From contig NZ_JACHNB010000001.1 of assembly GCF_014205225.1 (NCBI RefSeq), forward strand, positions 868,001 through 932,000: a stretch of 64,000 bases of DNA, written 5' to 3'. Positions 49,357 to 57,805 of the stretch are shown one piece after another. Numbering within the stretch: the first letter of the stretch is position 1; every line of letters starts with the position of its first letter. This stretch comes from Actinoplanes octamycinicus (GTDB taxonomy: Bacteria; Actinomycetota; Actinomycetes; Mycobacteriales; Micromonosporaceae). Made by a program: the position numbers and the translations under genes. The notes under the pieces were generated by a model. It did no database searches. It was given only the letters and a program-made list of their open reading frames with translations, and was not told where the DNA came from.

Positions 49357-50133
49357 ATGAGCATCCTCGAGACCACCAGCGTCGCCACCGACTCGGTGGT
49401 GCGCATCGAGAACGTCTCCAAGACGTACGGGTCGGGGAGCAATGCTCTGCTCGCCCTCGACCGCGTGTCCCTGGACGTCCGCAAGGGCGAGTTCGTCTGC
49501 CTGCTGGGCGCCTCCGGCTGCGGCAAGAGCACCCTGCTCTCGCTGGTGGCCGGCCTCGACCAGATCAGCGGCGGCACCCTGGAGACCGGCGGGCACAAGG
49601 TCGCCCTGATGTTCCAGGAGGCCGCGCTCTTCCCGTGGCTGTCCGTCTCCGGCAACGTCGAGCTGCCGCTCCGGCTGGAGGGCGTCGGCAAGGCGGAGCG
49701 CAAGAAGCGGGCCGGCGAGCTGCTGGAGATCGTCCGGCTGGGCGGCTTCGGCGACAAGCGCCCGCACGAGCTCTCCGGCGGCATGCGGCAGCGCGTCGCG
49801 CTGGCCCGGGCGCTCGCCCAGGACGCCGACGTGCTGCTGATGGACGAGCCGTTCGGGGCGCTCGACGCGATGACCCGGGACATCCTGCACGACGAGCTGG
49901 AGCGGATCTGGCGCGAGCAGGAGCTGACCGTGCTCTTCGTGACCCACAACGTCCGCGAGGCGGTCCGCCTCGGCGACCGGGTGATCCTGCTGAGCAGCCG
50001 GCCCGGCCGGGTGATCGAGGACTTCCCGGTCCAGCACCCGCGCCCCCGGCGCATCGACTCCCCCGAGGTCTCCGCCCAGGCCGGCGAGATCACCGACCGG
50101 CTCCGCGCGGAGGTCGCCCGTCATGCCAACTGA
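49357..50133 (+). CDS. ssuB: ABC transporter ATPase (SsuB/TauB type)
   Basis: 258 residues. Walker A GASGCGKST, Q-loop LMFQEAALFPW, signature LSGGMRQRVALARAL, Walker B VLLMDEPFGALDAMTR and the switch His in VLFVTHNVREAVRLGDRVILLSSRPG. This is the nitrate/sulfonate/taurine importer class. The 3' end overlaps the permease gene by 11 bp. Confidence 0.94.
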   Translation: MSILETTSVATDSVVRIENVSKTYGSGSNALLALDRVSLDVRKGEFVCLLGASGCGKSTLLSLVAGLDQISGGTLETGGHKVALMFQEAALFPWLSVSGNVELPLRLEGVGKAERKKRAGELLEIVRLGGFGDKRPHELSGGMRQRVALARALAQDADVLLMDEPFGALDAMTRDILHDELERIWREQELTVLFVTHNVREAVRLGDRVILLSSRPGRVIEDFPVQHPRPRRIDSPEVSAQAGEITDRLRAEVARHAN

Positions 50134-51076
50134 ACCCCCCGCCCCGCTGAAGTACGCGGGCGCCCGCGCCGGACTGGACGGCCTGGCCGGGGACGAGGGC
50201 ATCGGCCCGGTGCCGCAGAAGATCAAGACGCTGAGCGAGGACGAGGTCCGCGGCCTGGACGCGCTCGAACGCGCCCCCCGCTCGGAGAAGGGCCGGCTCG
50301 GCCTGCGGATCTGGCAGAGCGCCTGGCCGAAGCTGCTGGCCATCGCGATCGTGCTGCTGGCCTGGGAGCTGGCCTACCTCAGCGGATGGAAGCCGAGCTA
50401 CGTCTTCCCCTCCCCGCTCCAGGTCCTCCCGCAGCTCGGGGACCTGGTCACCACGGCCGACTTCTGGGACGGCGTGCGGCTGACCATGACCCGGGCGATC
50501 ACCGGGTTCGCGCTGGCGGTGGCGATCGGCACGGTGATCGGCGCGGCGGTGTCCCGGTTCGCGCCGCTGCGGGCCGCGATCGGCTCGCTGATCACCGGTC
50601 TGCAGACGATGCCGTCGATCATGTGGTTCCCGCTCGCCATCCTGCTGTTCCAGCTCGGCGAGCAGGCGATCATGTTCGTGGTCGTGATCGGCGCCGCGCC
50701 GTCGGTGGCCAACGGCCTGATCAGCGGCATCGACTACGTGCCCCGGACCTGGCTGCGGGTGGGCCAGGTGATGGGCATGAAGGGCCTGTCCCGCTACCGG
50801 CACCTGATCCTGCCGGCGTCGCTGCCCAGCTTCGTCTCCGGGCTCAAGCAGGGCTGGGCGTTCTCCTGGCGCAGCCTGATGGCCGGTGAGCTGCTGGTCA
50901 TCGTGCCCGGCACGGTGTCCATCGGCGTCCGGATGCAGAACGCCCGCGACCTGACCGACACCCCGCTGGTGATCTGCTACATCCTGGTGGTGCTGGTGAT
51001 CGGCATCGTGATCGACCAGCTCTTCAACCTGGCCGACGGCGCGCTGCGCCGCCGCTGGGGACTGACCGGCAGCTGA
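50123..51076 (+). CDS. ssuC: ABC transporter permease (SsuC/TauC type)
   Basis: 317 residues. A hydrophilic N-terminal extension of ~65 residues precedes about six membrane segments. The cytoplasmic coupling (EAA) loop is seen in VGQVMGMKGLSRYRHLILPASLPSFVSGLKQGWAFSWRSLMAGELL. Completes the SsuABC-type importer. A terminator hairpin stands 25 bp after the stop. Confidence 0.93.
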   Translation: MPTEPPAPLKYAGARAGLDGLAGDEGIGPVPQKIKTLSEDEVRGLDALERAPRSEKGRLGLRIWQSAWPKLLAIAIVLLAWELAYLSGWKPSYVFPSPLQVLPQLGDLVTTADFWDGVRLTMTRAITGFALAVAIGTVIGAAVSRFAPLRAAIGSLITGLQTMPSIMWFPLAILLFQLGEQAIMFVVVIGAAPSVANGLISGIDYVPRTWLRVGQVMGMKGLSRYRHLILPASLPSFVSGLKQGWAFSWRSLMAGELLVIVPGTVSIGVRMQNARDLTDTPLVICYILVVLVIGIVIDQLFNLADGALRRRWGLTGS

Positions 51077-51100
51077 CCGGTCCGCTCCGGCTTGCGATTC

Positions 51101-51137
51101 GCCGTTTCCGGTACGCGCTGGGCGTACCGGAAACGGC
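51101..51137. terminator. Terminator of the rrf2-ssu operon
   Basis: A perfect 16-bp stem (51101-51116 with 51122-51137) around a 5-nt loop, then GTTTCTGCTT. Both arms contain the dispersed motif (TTTCCGGTACG and CGTACCGGAAA). It also faces the end of the minus-strand gene at 51164. Confidence 0.9.
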
Positions 51138-51163
51138 GTTTCTGCTTGTCGGCCGTGCCTGGC

Positions 51164-52057
51164 TCAGATCGGGCGGACCGACGCGAGCACGTCGTCGACC
51201 ACGTGGTCGAACTGCTTGTGGGTGCCGGGGATCGAGACGTAGAGCACCGCGGCGGTGGGCTTGCCGACGTCGATCACCGCGACCGCGGAGAACTCCTCGG
51301 TGGCGGTCAGCCCGGCGGCCCGGAAGTGCAGCCGGAACACGCTCACGTAGGCCGGCCGGCCGCCCAGCGTGGTCAGCTCGTCGCGGATCTGGTCCAGCGT
51401 GTTGGGCTGCGGGTAGTACTCGGCGCGGACGTCGGCGGCCACCTGCCGGCCGACGCACTGCAGATCCAGCGTGACCGCGTCGTTGTCGGCGGCCGGGACC
51501 GCCGCGGACAGGATCGACGCGTGGTACTGCCCGCCGCTGTAGGTCTCGGTGACGAAGTGCTGGCCCACCTTGTACGGCACCTCGAGGGTGCCGGCCCGCC
51601 ACACCTCGTCCCAGGTGATCCAGGGCGCGCCGTACTTCCGGTAGGAGATGCCGGCCTCCTCGTCCACCGTCCGGGCGCCGGTGACCGGCGGCAGCGCGGC
51701 GGGCGGCCGGGTGGCCGGGTCGCTCGGCGACGAGGTCGGCGCCGGGCAGGCCTGGGCCAGCGGCGGGCGGACGTCGGTGGGCGCGGACGCCCTGTCCCGA
51801 AACGGGTTGCCGGACCCGCTGAAGGTCAGCACCAGCAGCACGATCAGGCCGCCGGCCAGGACCAGGCCGGCGATCCCGCCGAAGATCAGCAGCTGCCGGC
51901 GGCGCTGCTCCGGACCGGTCCGTGGCGGCGTCACCGGCGGGTCCGGCGGAGGTGGCGGCGGCGCGAGCGAGGGCACCCCGGACGCGGTCACCGTGCCCGA
52001 CGACCACGTCCCGCCCGGCCGGGACCAGACGGGCGGCTGCGGCTGCGGCTCGGACAT
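51164..52057 (-). CDS. Membrane-anchored protein with Pro-rich cytoplasmic N-terminus
   Basis: 297 residues from ATG 52057. The N-terminus is Pro/Gln-rich (SEPQPQPPVWSRPGG, LAPPPPPPDPPVTPP), then one membrane helix (LLIFGGIAGLVLAGGLIVLLVL, ~residues 58-80), then an extracytoplasmic domain of ~210 residues (GISYRKYGAPWITWDEVWRAGTLEVPYKVGQHFVTET). The topology is common among actinobacterial proteins of unknown function. Single gene, convergent with the ssu operon. Confidence 0.82.
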   Translation of the reverse strand: MSEPQPQPPVWSRPGGTWSSGTVTASGVPSLAPPPPPPDPPVTPPRTGPEQRRRQLLIFGGIAGLVLAGGLIVLLVLTFSGSGNPFRDRASAPTDVRPPLAQACPAPTSSPSDPATRPPAALPPVTGARTVDEEAGISYRKYGAPWITWDEVWRAGTLEVPYKVGQHFVTETYSGGQYHASILSAAVPAADNDAVTLDLQCVGRQVAADVRAEYYPQPNTLDQIRDELTTLGGRPAYVSVFRLHFRAAGLTATEEFSAVAVIDVGKPTAAVLYVSIPGTHKQFDHVVDDVLASVRPI

Positions 52058-52158
52058 GCCCACCAGTGAACACCACGGCACCGACAGCCGCCGAAACGCC
52101 TGGGGGGAAAGTGGCCCCGGCCCAGTCGTTTCCCAGAAATGTCCGCTACCGTGCTGCC

Positions 52159-52875
52159 ATGGAACTGGTGTATCCCCCGGTCGTCGCCTTGGCCAAGACG
52201 ATGTTCCGCGTGCTCGACCTCAAGATCGAGGTCGAGGGCGGCGAGCACATCCCGACCACCGGCGGGGCGGTCCTGGCCAGCAACCATTCGAGCTACCTCG
52301 ACTTCATCTTCTGCGGACTGGGCGCCCAGCCGGCCAAGCGGCTGGTTCGCTTCATGGCGAAGAAATCGGTCTTCGACCACAAGATCAGTGGCCCGCTGAT
52401 GCGCGGCATGCGGCACATCCCGGTCGACCGCAAGGCCGGCACCGGGGCGTTCCGCGAGGCCACCACGGCGCTGGAGCGCGGTGAGGTGGTCGGCGTCTTC
52501 CCGGAGGCGACGATCAGCGAGTCGTTCACCGTCAAGGAGCTGAAGACCGGCGCCGCGCGGATGGCGCAGGAGGCCGGCGTGCCGCTGATCCCGATGGCGG
52601 TGTGGGGCCCGCACCGGCTCTGGACCAAGGGGCGGAAGAAGGAGCTCACCAAGCGGCACGTGCCGGTGCTGATCAAGATCGGCGAGGCGATCCCGCTGCC
52701 GGAGGGCGCCACGCCGGAGGCGATCACCGCGACCCTCAAGCTGCGGCTGTCCTCGCTGCTCGACGCGGTCCAGCGGGCCTACCCGGAGAAGCCGGCGAAC
52801 GACGACGACCGCTGGTGGCTGCCGGCGCACCTCGGCGGCACCGCGCCGCTGCCCCGGCCCGCCGCGGCCGTCTGA
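52159..52875 (+). CDS. 1-acyl-glycerol-3-phosphate acyltransferase (PlsC-like)
   Basis: 238 residues from ATG 52159. The catalytic NH-x4-D motif is N42-H43-SSYL-D48, followed by GPLMRGMRHIPVDRKAG (glycerol-phosphate-binding Arg) and VVGVFPEATISES (the FPEGTRS-type motif). Acylates lysophosphatidate in phospholipid synthesis at the membrane. TACCGT six bases before the ATG suggests a leaderless transcript. A perfect terminator palindrome follows. Confidence 0.92.
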   Translation: MELVYPPVVALAKTMFRVLDLKIEVEGGEHIPTTGGAVLASNHSSYLDFIFCGLGAQPAKRLVRFMAKKSVFDHKISGPLMRGMRHIPVDRKAGTGAFREATTALERGEVVGVFPEATISESFTVKELKTGAARMAQEAGVPLIPMAVWGPHRLWTKGRKKELTKRHVPVLIKIGEAIPLPEGATPEAITATLKLRLSSLLDAVQRAYPEKPANDDDRWWLPAHLGGTAPLPRPAAAV

Positions 52876-52891
52876 CCGAAAGCGATCTTTG

Positions 52892-52917
52892 AAGGCCCCG
52901 GGCGCGCCCGGGGCCTT
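52892..52917. terminator. Terminator palindrome after the acyltransferase gene
   Basis: A perfect 26-nt palindrome (arms AAGGCCCCGGGCG and its complement) 17 bp after the stop, followed by TCGCTT. Confidence 0.85.
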
Positions 52918-52920
52918 TCG

Positions 52921-52990
52921 CTTGCCTGTGCCTCGGCGCCCTTCGCCTGCCTGTGCCTCGGCGCCTTTTCGCTTGCCTGTGCCTCGGCCG
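52921..52990. repeat. Three 25-26-bp direct repeats
   Basis: (C/T)TGCCTGTGCCTCGGC recurs at 52921, 52946 and 52972, directly after the terminator. The remaining ~220 bp up to the cold-shock gene hold no supported gene. Confidence 0.8.
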
Positions 52991-53215
52991 GCCGCGCGCC
53001 GCGGTTGCCCGGCTGGGCCTGCGGGGTGTCTCGGGGCGGCTGAGGCACCCCGGAGAGCCAGCCGGACCGCCGGGAGCCGCGGTGCGGTCCGGACGCGAGG
53101 CGGGGTGGGGCTGCGGGTCGCCGGAAACGACAACGGTGCCGTACCCGAGGGGTACGGCACCGAGCCAAGCGCTATCGGCAGCCACCGGGCGGTGGCCGCC
53201 GAGCAGGAGCGCTAA

Positions 53216-53419
53216 TCAGACAGCGCGGATGTTCGCGGCCTGCGGGCCCTTCTGGCCCTGGGTGACCTCGAACTCCACCCGCTGGTTCTCCTCCAGGCTG
53301 CGGTAGCCCGACATCTGGATCGCGGAGAAGTGGGCGAAGACGTCGGCGCCGCCGTCGTCAGGGGTGATGAATCCGAAGCCCTTGTCCGCGTTGAACCACT
53401 TCACTACGCCGGTAACCAT
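53216..53419 (-). CDS. Cold-shock protein (CspA family)
   Basis: 67 residues, the usual length. RNP motifs KGFGFI and DVFAHF are intact in [30 protein letters not shown]. Start ATG 53419 with GGAG at about 6 bp. An RNA chaperone that melts secondary structure. The ~220-bp gap to the next gene likely holds its long 5' leader, as usual for csp genes. Confidence 0.95.
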   Translation of the reverse strand: MVTGVVKWFNADKGFGFITPDDGGADVFAHFSAIQMSGYRSLEENQRVEFEVTQGQKGPQAANIRAV

Positions 53420-53644
53420 GATCGTCTCCTCGACGGTCGATCGTTCTCCGCCCATTCTGGACGAGAACGAGGTAATAAGACCCGCATTCTGCGGGGCTCG
53501 TGTCGCCGTACTGATCGCCCGTACCGGAGAAACCCGGGTTACGACAAAGAGCGCCTGGGGCAGACTTCCCCACAGGCGCTCCTGAGTACTTGGGAACCAA
53601 ACTGACAACGCTGGTTAGCCTAGCACGGGTACGGAGGTCAAAAA

Positions 53645-54064
53645 GTGCTCGGCATGCACAAGGCGCGGCAGCTCAAAGCTGCCGGACTGATCTGGAAGCC
53701 CCGGCTCGGCGACCGGTTCGCCATCCCCGACCGGGACCTCGACGACGAGATGTTCGTGCTCAGCAACATGACGATCCAGGTCCACGACAGGCCGGAGGGC
53801 CGGATCATCGGCTTCAACGGGACGACCGAGTGGGCCCTCGACGACGTGGAGATCGAGGAGACCATCTGGCTGCCGCGCGAGGATCAGCTGCGGGAGCTGC
53901 TCGGCGGGACGTTCCGGTCGCTGCGGCGGGACGGCGAGGGGTACCGGGTGGAGCTCGATCTGCTCGGTGAGCCGCTCAGTTTCCCGGGCGAGTCGGCGGA
54001 CGAGGCGTATGCGGCGGCGTTGCTGCACCTGCTCGCCGCGGCCGGGGTCCGGGAGGCGGCCTGA
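53645..54064 (+). CDS. Conserved actinobacterial protein of unknown function
   Basis: 139 residues from GTG 53645, with GGAGG 7 bp upstream. Blocks RQLKAAGLIWKPRLGDRFAIPDRDLDDEMFVLSNM, IGFNGTTEWALDDVEIEETIWLPREDQLRELLGGTF and ADEAYAAALLHLLA are typical of a widespread actinobacterial family sometimes labelled 'pilus assembly protein CpaE', a label I consider unsupported: no P-loop is present. Its 3' end is the first copy of a ~50-bp repeat. Confidence 0.85.
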   Translation: MLGMHKARQLKAAGLIWKPRLGDRFAIPDRDLDDEMFVLSNMTIQVHDRPEGRIIGFNGTTEWALDDVEIEETIWLPREDQLRELLGGTFRSLRRDGEGYRVELDLLGEPLSFPGESADEAYAAALLHLLAAAGVREAA

Positions 54065-54185
54065 GCCGGCGCGCCCCGGGTCAGGCCCGGGCCGGGGTCC
54101 GGGAGACGGCCTGAGCCGGCGCGCCCCCGGATCAGGCCCCGGCCGGGGTCCGGGAGACGGCCTGAGCCGGCGCGGCCCCGGTCAG
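54041..54185. repeat. ~50-bp repeats joining two convergent gene ends
   Basis: Units at 54041-54090, 54091-54141 and 54142-~54185 share GCCGGGGTCCGGGAG and CGGCCTGAGCCGGCGCG. The first unit contains the last codons and TGA of the 53645 gene, and the last runs into the stop of adnB (54182). Each unit repeats the TGA context. Confidence 0.88.
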
Positions 54186-57100
54186 AGGGCCTCCTCGGGG
54201 ATCTCGGTGATCAAGGCGGTCAGGGAGGCCACGTCCATCAGGTCGGTGGGCCGGACGGTGACCTGCTCGCGGACATAGTGGAAGCCGGCCCGGACCCGGG
54301 TGACCGGGACGCCGGCCAGCGTGGCCCAGGCGATCCGGTACGCCGAGAGCTGCACCGCGGCGGCCTCGGCGGCGGCGCCGGTGGGACGGCGGCCGGTCTT
54401 CCAGTCGATCACGTCGAAGCGGTCGCCCGGATCGGCGAAGACGGCGTCCATCCGGCCGCGGACCACCACGCCGGCGACCGTGGTGGCGAACGGGACCTCG
54501 ACGTCGATCGGCGTGCGGTCGGCCCACTCACCGGTGAGGAACGCCTCCTGCAGCTCGGCCAGCTCCTCGTCGCCGGCCGCCTGGTCGTCGGCGGCGCCGG
54601 GCAGCTCGTCGATGTCGATCAGGCGGGCCGCGCCGAACCGCTGCTCCAGCCAGACGTGGAAGGCGGTGCCGCGCCGGGCGTGCGGGGCCGGGCGCTGCGG
54701 GAGCGGGCGGCGCAGCGAACGGGCCAGGGCCTGCGGGTCGCGGCGGAGGACGACCAGCTGGGAGACCGAGAGGTGCGGGGGCAGGGCGACCTCGATCGGG
54801 CCGTCCTGGCGGGTGCGCTCGGCGCGCTCGGCGAGCAGCAGCTGGGCCTCGCGGCGCCAGCGGGCGATGTCCGGGTCGACGGCGGCGGTGACCCGGTCGG
54901 CGGCGGTCGCGGCGGCCAGCAGCGCGTCCCGGTCGAGCGCCGGCGCGGCGGGGACCGGGGCGGACTCGGCGGGGCCTGGCGCGGGCTCGGCGGGGACCGG
55001 GGCGGACTCGGCGGGGACCGGCGCGGGCTCGGCGGGATCCGCAGGCGGGGCGGGCGAGGCTTCGGCGGAGGGGTGCTCGGCGGGCTCCGGGCGTACCGCA
55101 AAGGGGTGGCCTGGGGAAGAAGCGGCCGGAAGCGACGAGGCGGAAGGCGCCGAAGCGGCCGGGAGGGAGCCGTGGCCGGCCAGGCCGGCGAGGTCGGCCG
55201 CGAGGCCGGCGCGGGCCGCGACCTCCGGATGGGCCGTGGCGAGGTCGGCGAAGGCCTCGGCCGCGGAGGCGTCCGGGTCGGCGATCATGCGGCGGATCAG
55301 GTCGGCGGCCGCGGCCATCGCCGGGCGGCGCAGGCCGAGCGGGTCGGCCGGCCACTCGGCGGTGGCGACCAGCTCCTCGCTCGGGTTGGTCGCGCCCGGG
55401 GCCGGCTCGGGGGTCCAGGTCGTCACCACCCCGGCACCGGCCTCGCAGGTCGCGCGGACCTCGTCGAGGAAGACCGACGGGCCGCGCGGACGTTTCACGC
55501 CGTCGCCCCACCAGTAGCCGGAGCAGAGCAGCAGGCGGCGCGGGCGGGTCATCGCGACGTAGGCCAGGCGGCGCTCCTCGCGCTCGTCGTGCTCGCGCCA
55601 GACCCGGGCGAACTCGGTGAGCGCGTTGTTCACGTCCTTCTGCTCGACCGCGTCGTCGAGGTCCAGCTCGGGCAGCCCGGCCGCGTCGCCCCGCAGCGGG
55701 AACGGCAGCACGCCGATGCCGCCCAGATAGTGGTCGGAGCCGCGGACCAGACCCGGCCAGACGCCGCGGCACAGGCCGGCCACCGAGACGACGTCCCACT
55801 CCAGACCCTTCGCGGCGTGCGCCGTGAGGATCTGCACGGCGCCCTCGGCCACGTCGACCTGGCCCGGCTCGAGCCCGCGCTCCTCCTCCTCGGCGGCGGC
55901 CAGGAAGGCCAGGAACCCGGCGAGCGTGCTGGTCTCGTTCTCGCTGACGTAGCGGGTGGCGGCCTCGCCGAGCGCGTCCAGGTGACCGCGGGCCAGTCCG
56001 GCGTCGCCGGCCGCCCAGCCGCGGACCGCGACCTCGACGTCCAGCCCGATGGTCCGCTCGATGTCCGCCAGCAGGTCGGGCAGCGGCTGATCCAGGCGCT
56101 GCCGCAGGGCGCCCAGCTCCCGGCTGTAGGCGGCCAGCCGGGTGAACCCCTCGATCGAGTACTGGTGCGGGCTGCCCAGGTCGGCCATCGCCTCGACCAG
56201 CGTGGCGTCGTCGAGCCGGTCGGCCATCACCGCGTCCGGCTCCCCGGCCGTCTCGGCGTGCTGCGCGGCGCGGTCGGCGGCCAGCGCCCGGGCCCTCCGG
56301 TGCAGGGCGACCAGGTCGCGCGGGCCGATCCGCCAGCGGGCGCCGGTGAGCAGGCGCAGCAGCGACGCGCCGTCGGTCGGGTCGGCCAGCACCCGCAGCG
56401 TGCAGACCACGTCCCGGACCTCGGGGGTGTCCAGCAGGCCGCCCAGCCCGACCACCTCGACCGGCAGGCCGCGGGAGCGCAGCGCCTCCTCGATCACCGG
56501 GATCTGGCTGCGCACCCGGACCAGGACCGCGCTGGTCGGGCGCCGCTCCAGGGGGATCTCCTCCGGCAATGCCTTCGGCATGCCGGCCACCAGACGCCAG
56601 GCGGTCAGCATCGAGTCCGCGATCCAGGAGGCCTCCTCCGCGTACGTCGTGAGCAGCGCACAGCTGACCGTCCGCCCGCCCACCGCCTCGGCCACCCGAT
56701 CCGCCGGTTGCAGCGTCCCGACCTGGGCCCGCAGCGGGGCGGAGATCACGTTCGCCACCTGGAGGATCTCCGGGCGGTTGCGCCAGCTCCGGGTCAGGCT
56801 CTGCACCCAGGCCGGGCGGCCGGCGGCGTCCGGGAACTCGTCGGGGAACCGCTCCAGGGTGCCGGCCGACGCGCCCCGCCAGCCGTAGATCGACTGGCAC
56901 GGGTCCCCCACCGCGGTCACCGGGTGACCGCCGCCGAACAGGTTGTTCAGCATCGTCACCTGGGCGTGGCTGGTGTCCTGGTACTCGTCGAGCAGGACCA
57001 CCCGGAACCGGCCGCGCTCGATCCGGCCGACCTCCGGATGGTCCCGGGCGACCAGCGCGGCGCGCGCCATCTGATCGCCGAAATCCATCGCCTCCAGATC

Positions 57101-57805
57101 GAGTTTGCGCTGCTCGTAGAGGCGGACCAGGGGCAGCAGGGTGAGCCGGTGCTGCTGCCGGCGGAGCATCTCGGTGACGTCTTTGTACATCCGGCCGGGG
57201 AACGACTGCACCTCGGCGAAGAACCGGCCGGTCCAGGCGGCCAGGTCGTCCGGCGACTTCAGGTGCTCGGCCAGCTCGGCGGAGAGCGCGAGGACGTCGT
57301 CGGTGACCGTGCCGGGCGCGCGGTTCAGCCCGGTCATCTCCCCGGTGTAGGCCCGGACCAGGGAATCCACGATCTGCCAGCGGGCCGCCTCGGTGAGCAG
57401 CCGGGCGGACGGCTCGAACCCGGCGCGCAGGCCGTGCTCGGTGACCACCCGGGCGGCGTACGAGTGGTAGGTCGAGATGGTCGCCTCGCCGGCCAGCGCG
57501 TCGTCCCGGCCGAGCCGGCGGGTCAGCTGGCCGAGCCGGGTGCGGACCCGGTGGGCCAGCTCGCCGGCCGCCTTGCGGGTGAAGGTGAGGCCGAGGATCT
57601 CACCGGGGTGCGCATAGCCGTTGGCGACCAGCCAGACCACCCGGGAGGCCATCGTCTCGGTCTTGCCGGAACCGGCGCCGGCCACCACCAGCAGCGGTTT
57701 CACCGGGTGCGCGATGATCGCGGCCTGCTCGTCGGTGGGCGTCGGAAGGCGCAGCAGGCGGGCCAGCTCGACCGGGGTGAAGCGGGGGCCGGCGTCTGCT
57801 CTCAT
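54182..57805 (-). CDS. adnB: AdnB-type helicase-nuclease subunit
   Basis: 1207 residues from ATG 57805 (GAAGGA at 6 bp). Full SF1A motor: GAGSGKT, LTFTRKAAGELAHRV, STYHSYAARV, canonical VLLDEYQDTSHAQ, AVGDPCQSIYGWRGA, ILTAHAAKGLEWDVVSVAGL, AYVAMTRPRRLLLCSGYW. The RecB-type nuclease is C-terminal (GRMDAVFADPGDRFDVIDWKTGRRP). A Pro/Ala/Glu linker of repeated PAEPAPVPAESAP type (~residues 905-945) separates them. AdnAB resects DNA double-strand ends in actinobacteria. It overlaps adnA by 4 bp. Two stops in other frames around its start are irrelevant. Confidence 0.94.
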   Translation of the reverse strand: MRADAGPRFTPVELARLLRLPTPTDEQAAIIAHPVKPLLVVAGAGSGKTETMASRVVWLVANGYAHPGEILGLTFTRKAAGELAHRVRTRLGQLTRRLGRDDALAGEATISTYHSYAARVVTEHGLRAGFEPSARLLTEAARWQIVDSLVRAYTGEMTGLNRAPGTVTDDVLALSAELAEHLKSPDDLAAWTGRFFAEVQSFPGRMYKDVTEMLRRQQHRLTLLPLVRLYEQRKLDLEAMDFGDQMARAALVARDHPEVGRIERGRFRVVLLDEYQDTSHAQVTMLNNLFGGGHPVTAVGDPCQSIYGWRGASAGTLERFPDEFPDAAGRPAWVQSLTRSWRNRPEILQVANVISAPLRAQVGTLQPADRVAEAVGGRTVSCALLTTYAEEASWIADSMLTAWRLVAGMPKALPEEIPLERRPTSAVLVRVRSQIPVIEEALRSRGLPVEVVGLGGLLDTPEVRDVVCTLRVLADPTDGASLLRLLTGARWRIGPRDLVALHRRARALAADRAAQHAETAGEPDAVMADRLDDATLVEAMADLGSPHQYSIEGFTRLAAYSRELGALRQRLDQPLPDLLADIERTIGLDVEVAVRGWAAGDAGLARGHLDALGEAATRYVSENETSTLAGFLAFLAAAEEEERGLEPGQVDVAEGAVQILTAHAAKGLEWDVVSVAGLCRGVWPGLVRGSDHYLGGIGVLPFPLRGDAAGLPELDLDDAVEQKDVNNALTEFARVWREHDEREERRLAYVAMTRPRRLLLCSGYWWGDGVKRPRGPSVFLDEVRATCEAGAGVVTTWTPEPAPGATNPSEELVATAEWPADPLGLRRPAMAAAADLIRRMIADPDASAAEAFADLATAHPEVAARAGLAADLAGLAGHGSLPAASAPSASSLPAASSPGHPFAVRPEPAEHPSAEASPAPPADPAEPAPVPAESAPVPAEPAPGPAESAPVPAAPALDRDALLAAATAADRVTAAVDPDIARWRREAQLLLAERAERTRQDGPIEVALPPHLSVSQLVVLRRDPQALARSLRRPLPQRPAPHARRGTAFHVWLEQRFGAARLIDIDELPGAADDQAAGDEELAELQEAFLTGEWADRTPIDVEVPFATTVAGVVVRGRMDAVFADPGDRFDVIDWKTGRRPTGAAAEAAAVQLSAYRIAWATLAGVPVTRVRAGFHYVREQVTVRPTDLMDVASLTALITEIPEEAL

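Noticed and set aside
53645..54064. Pilus assembly protein CpaE annotation
   Set aside because: CpaE has receiver and P-loop ATPase domains; this 139-residue protein has neither.
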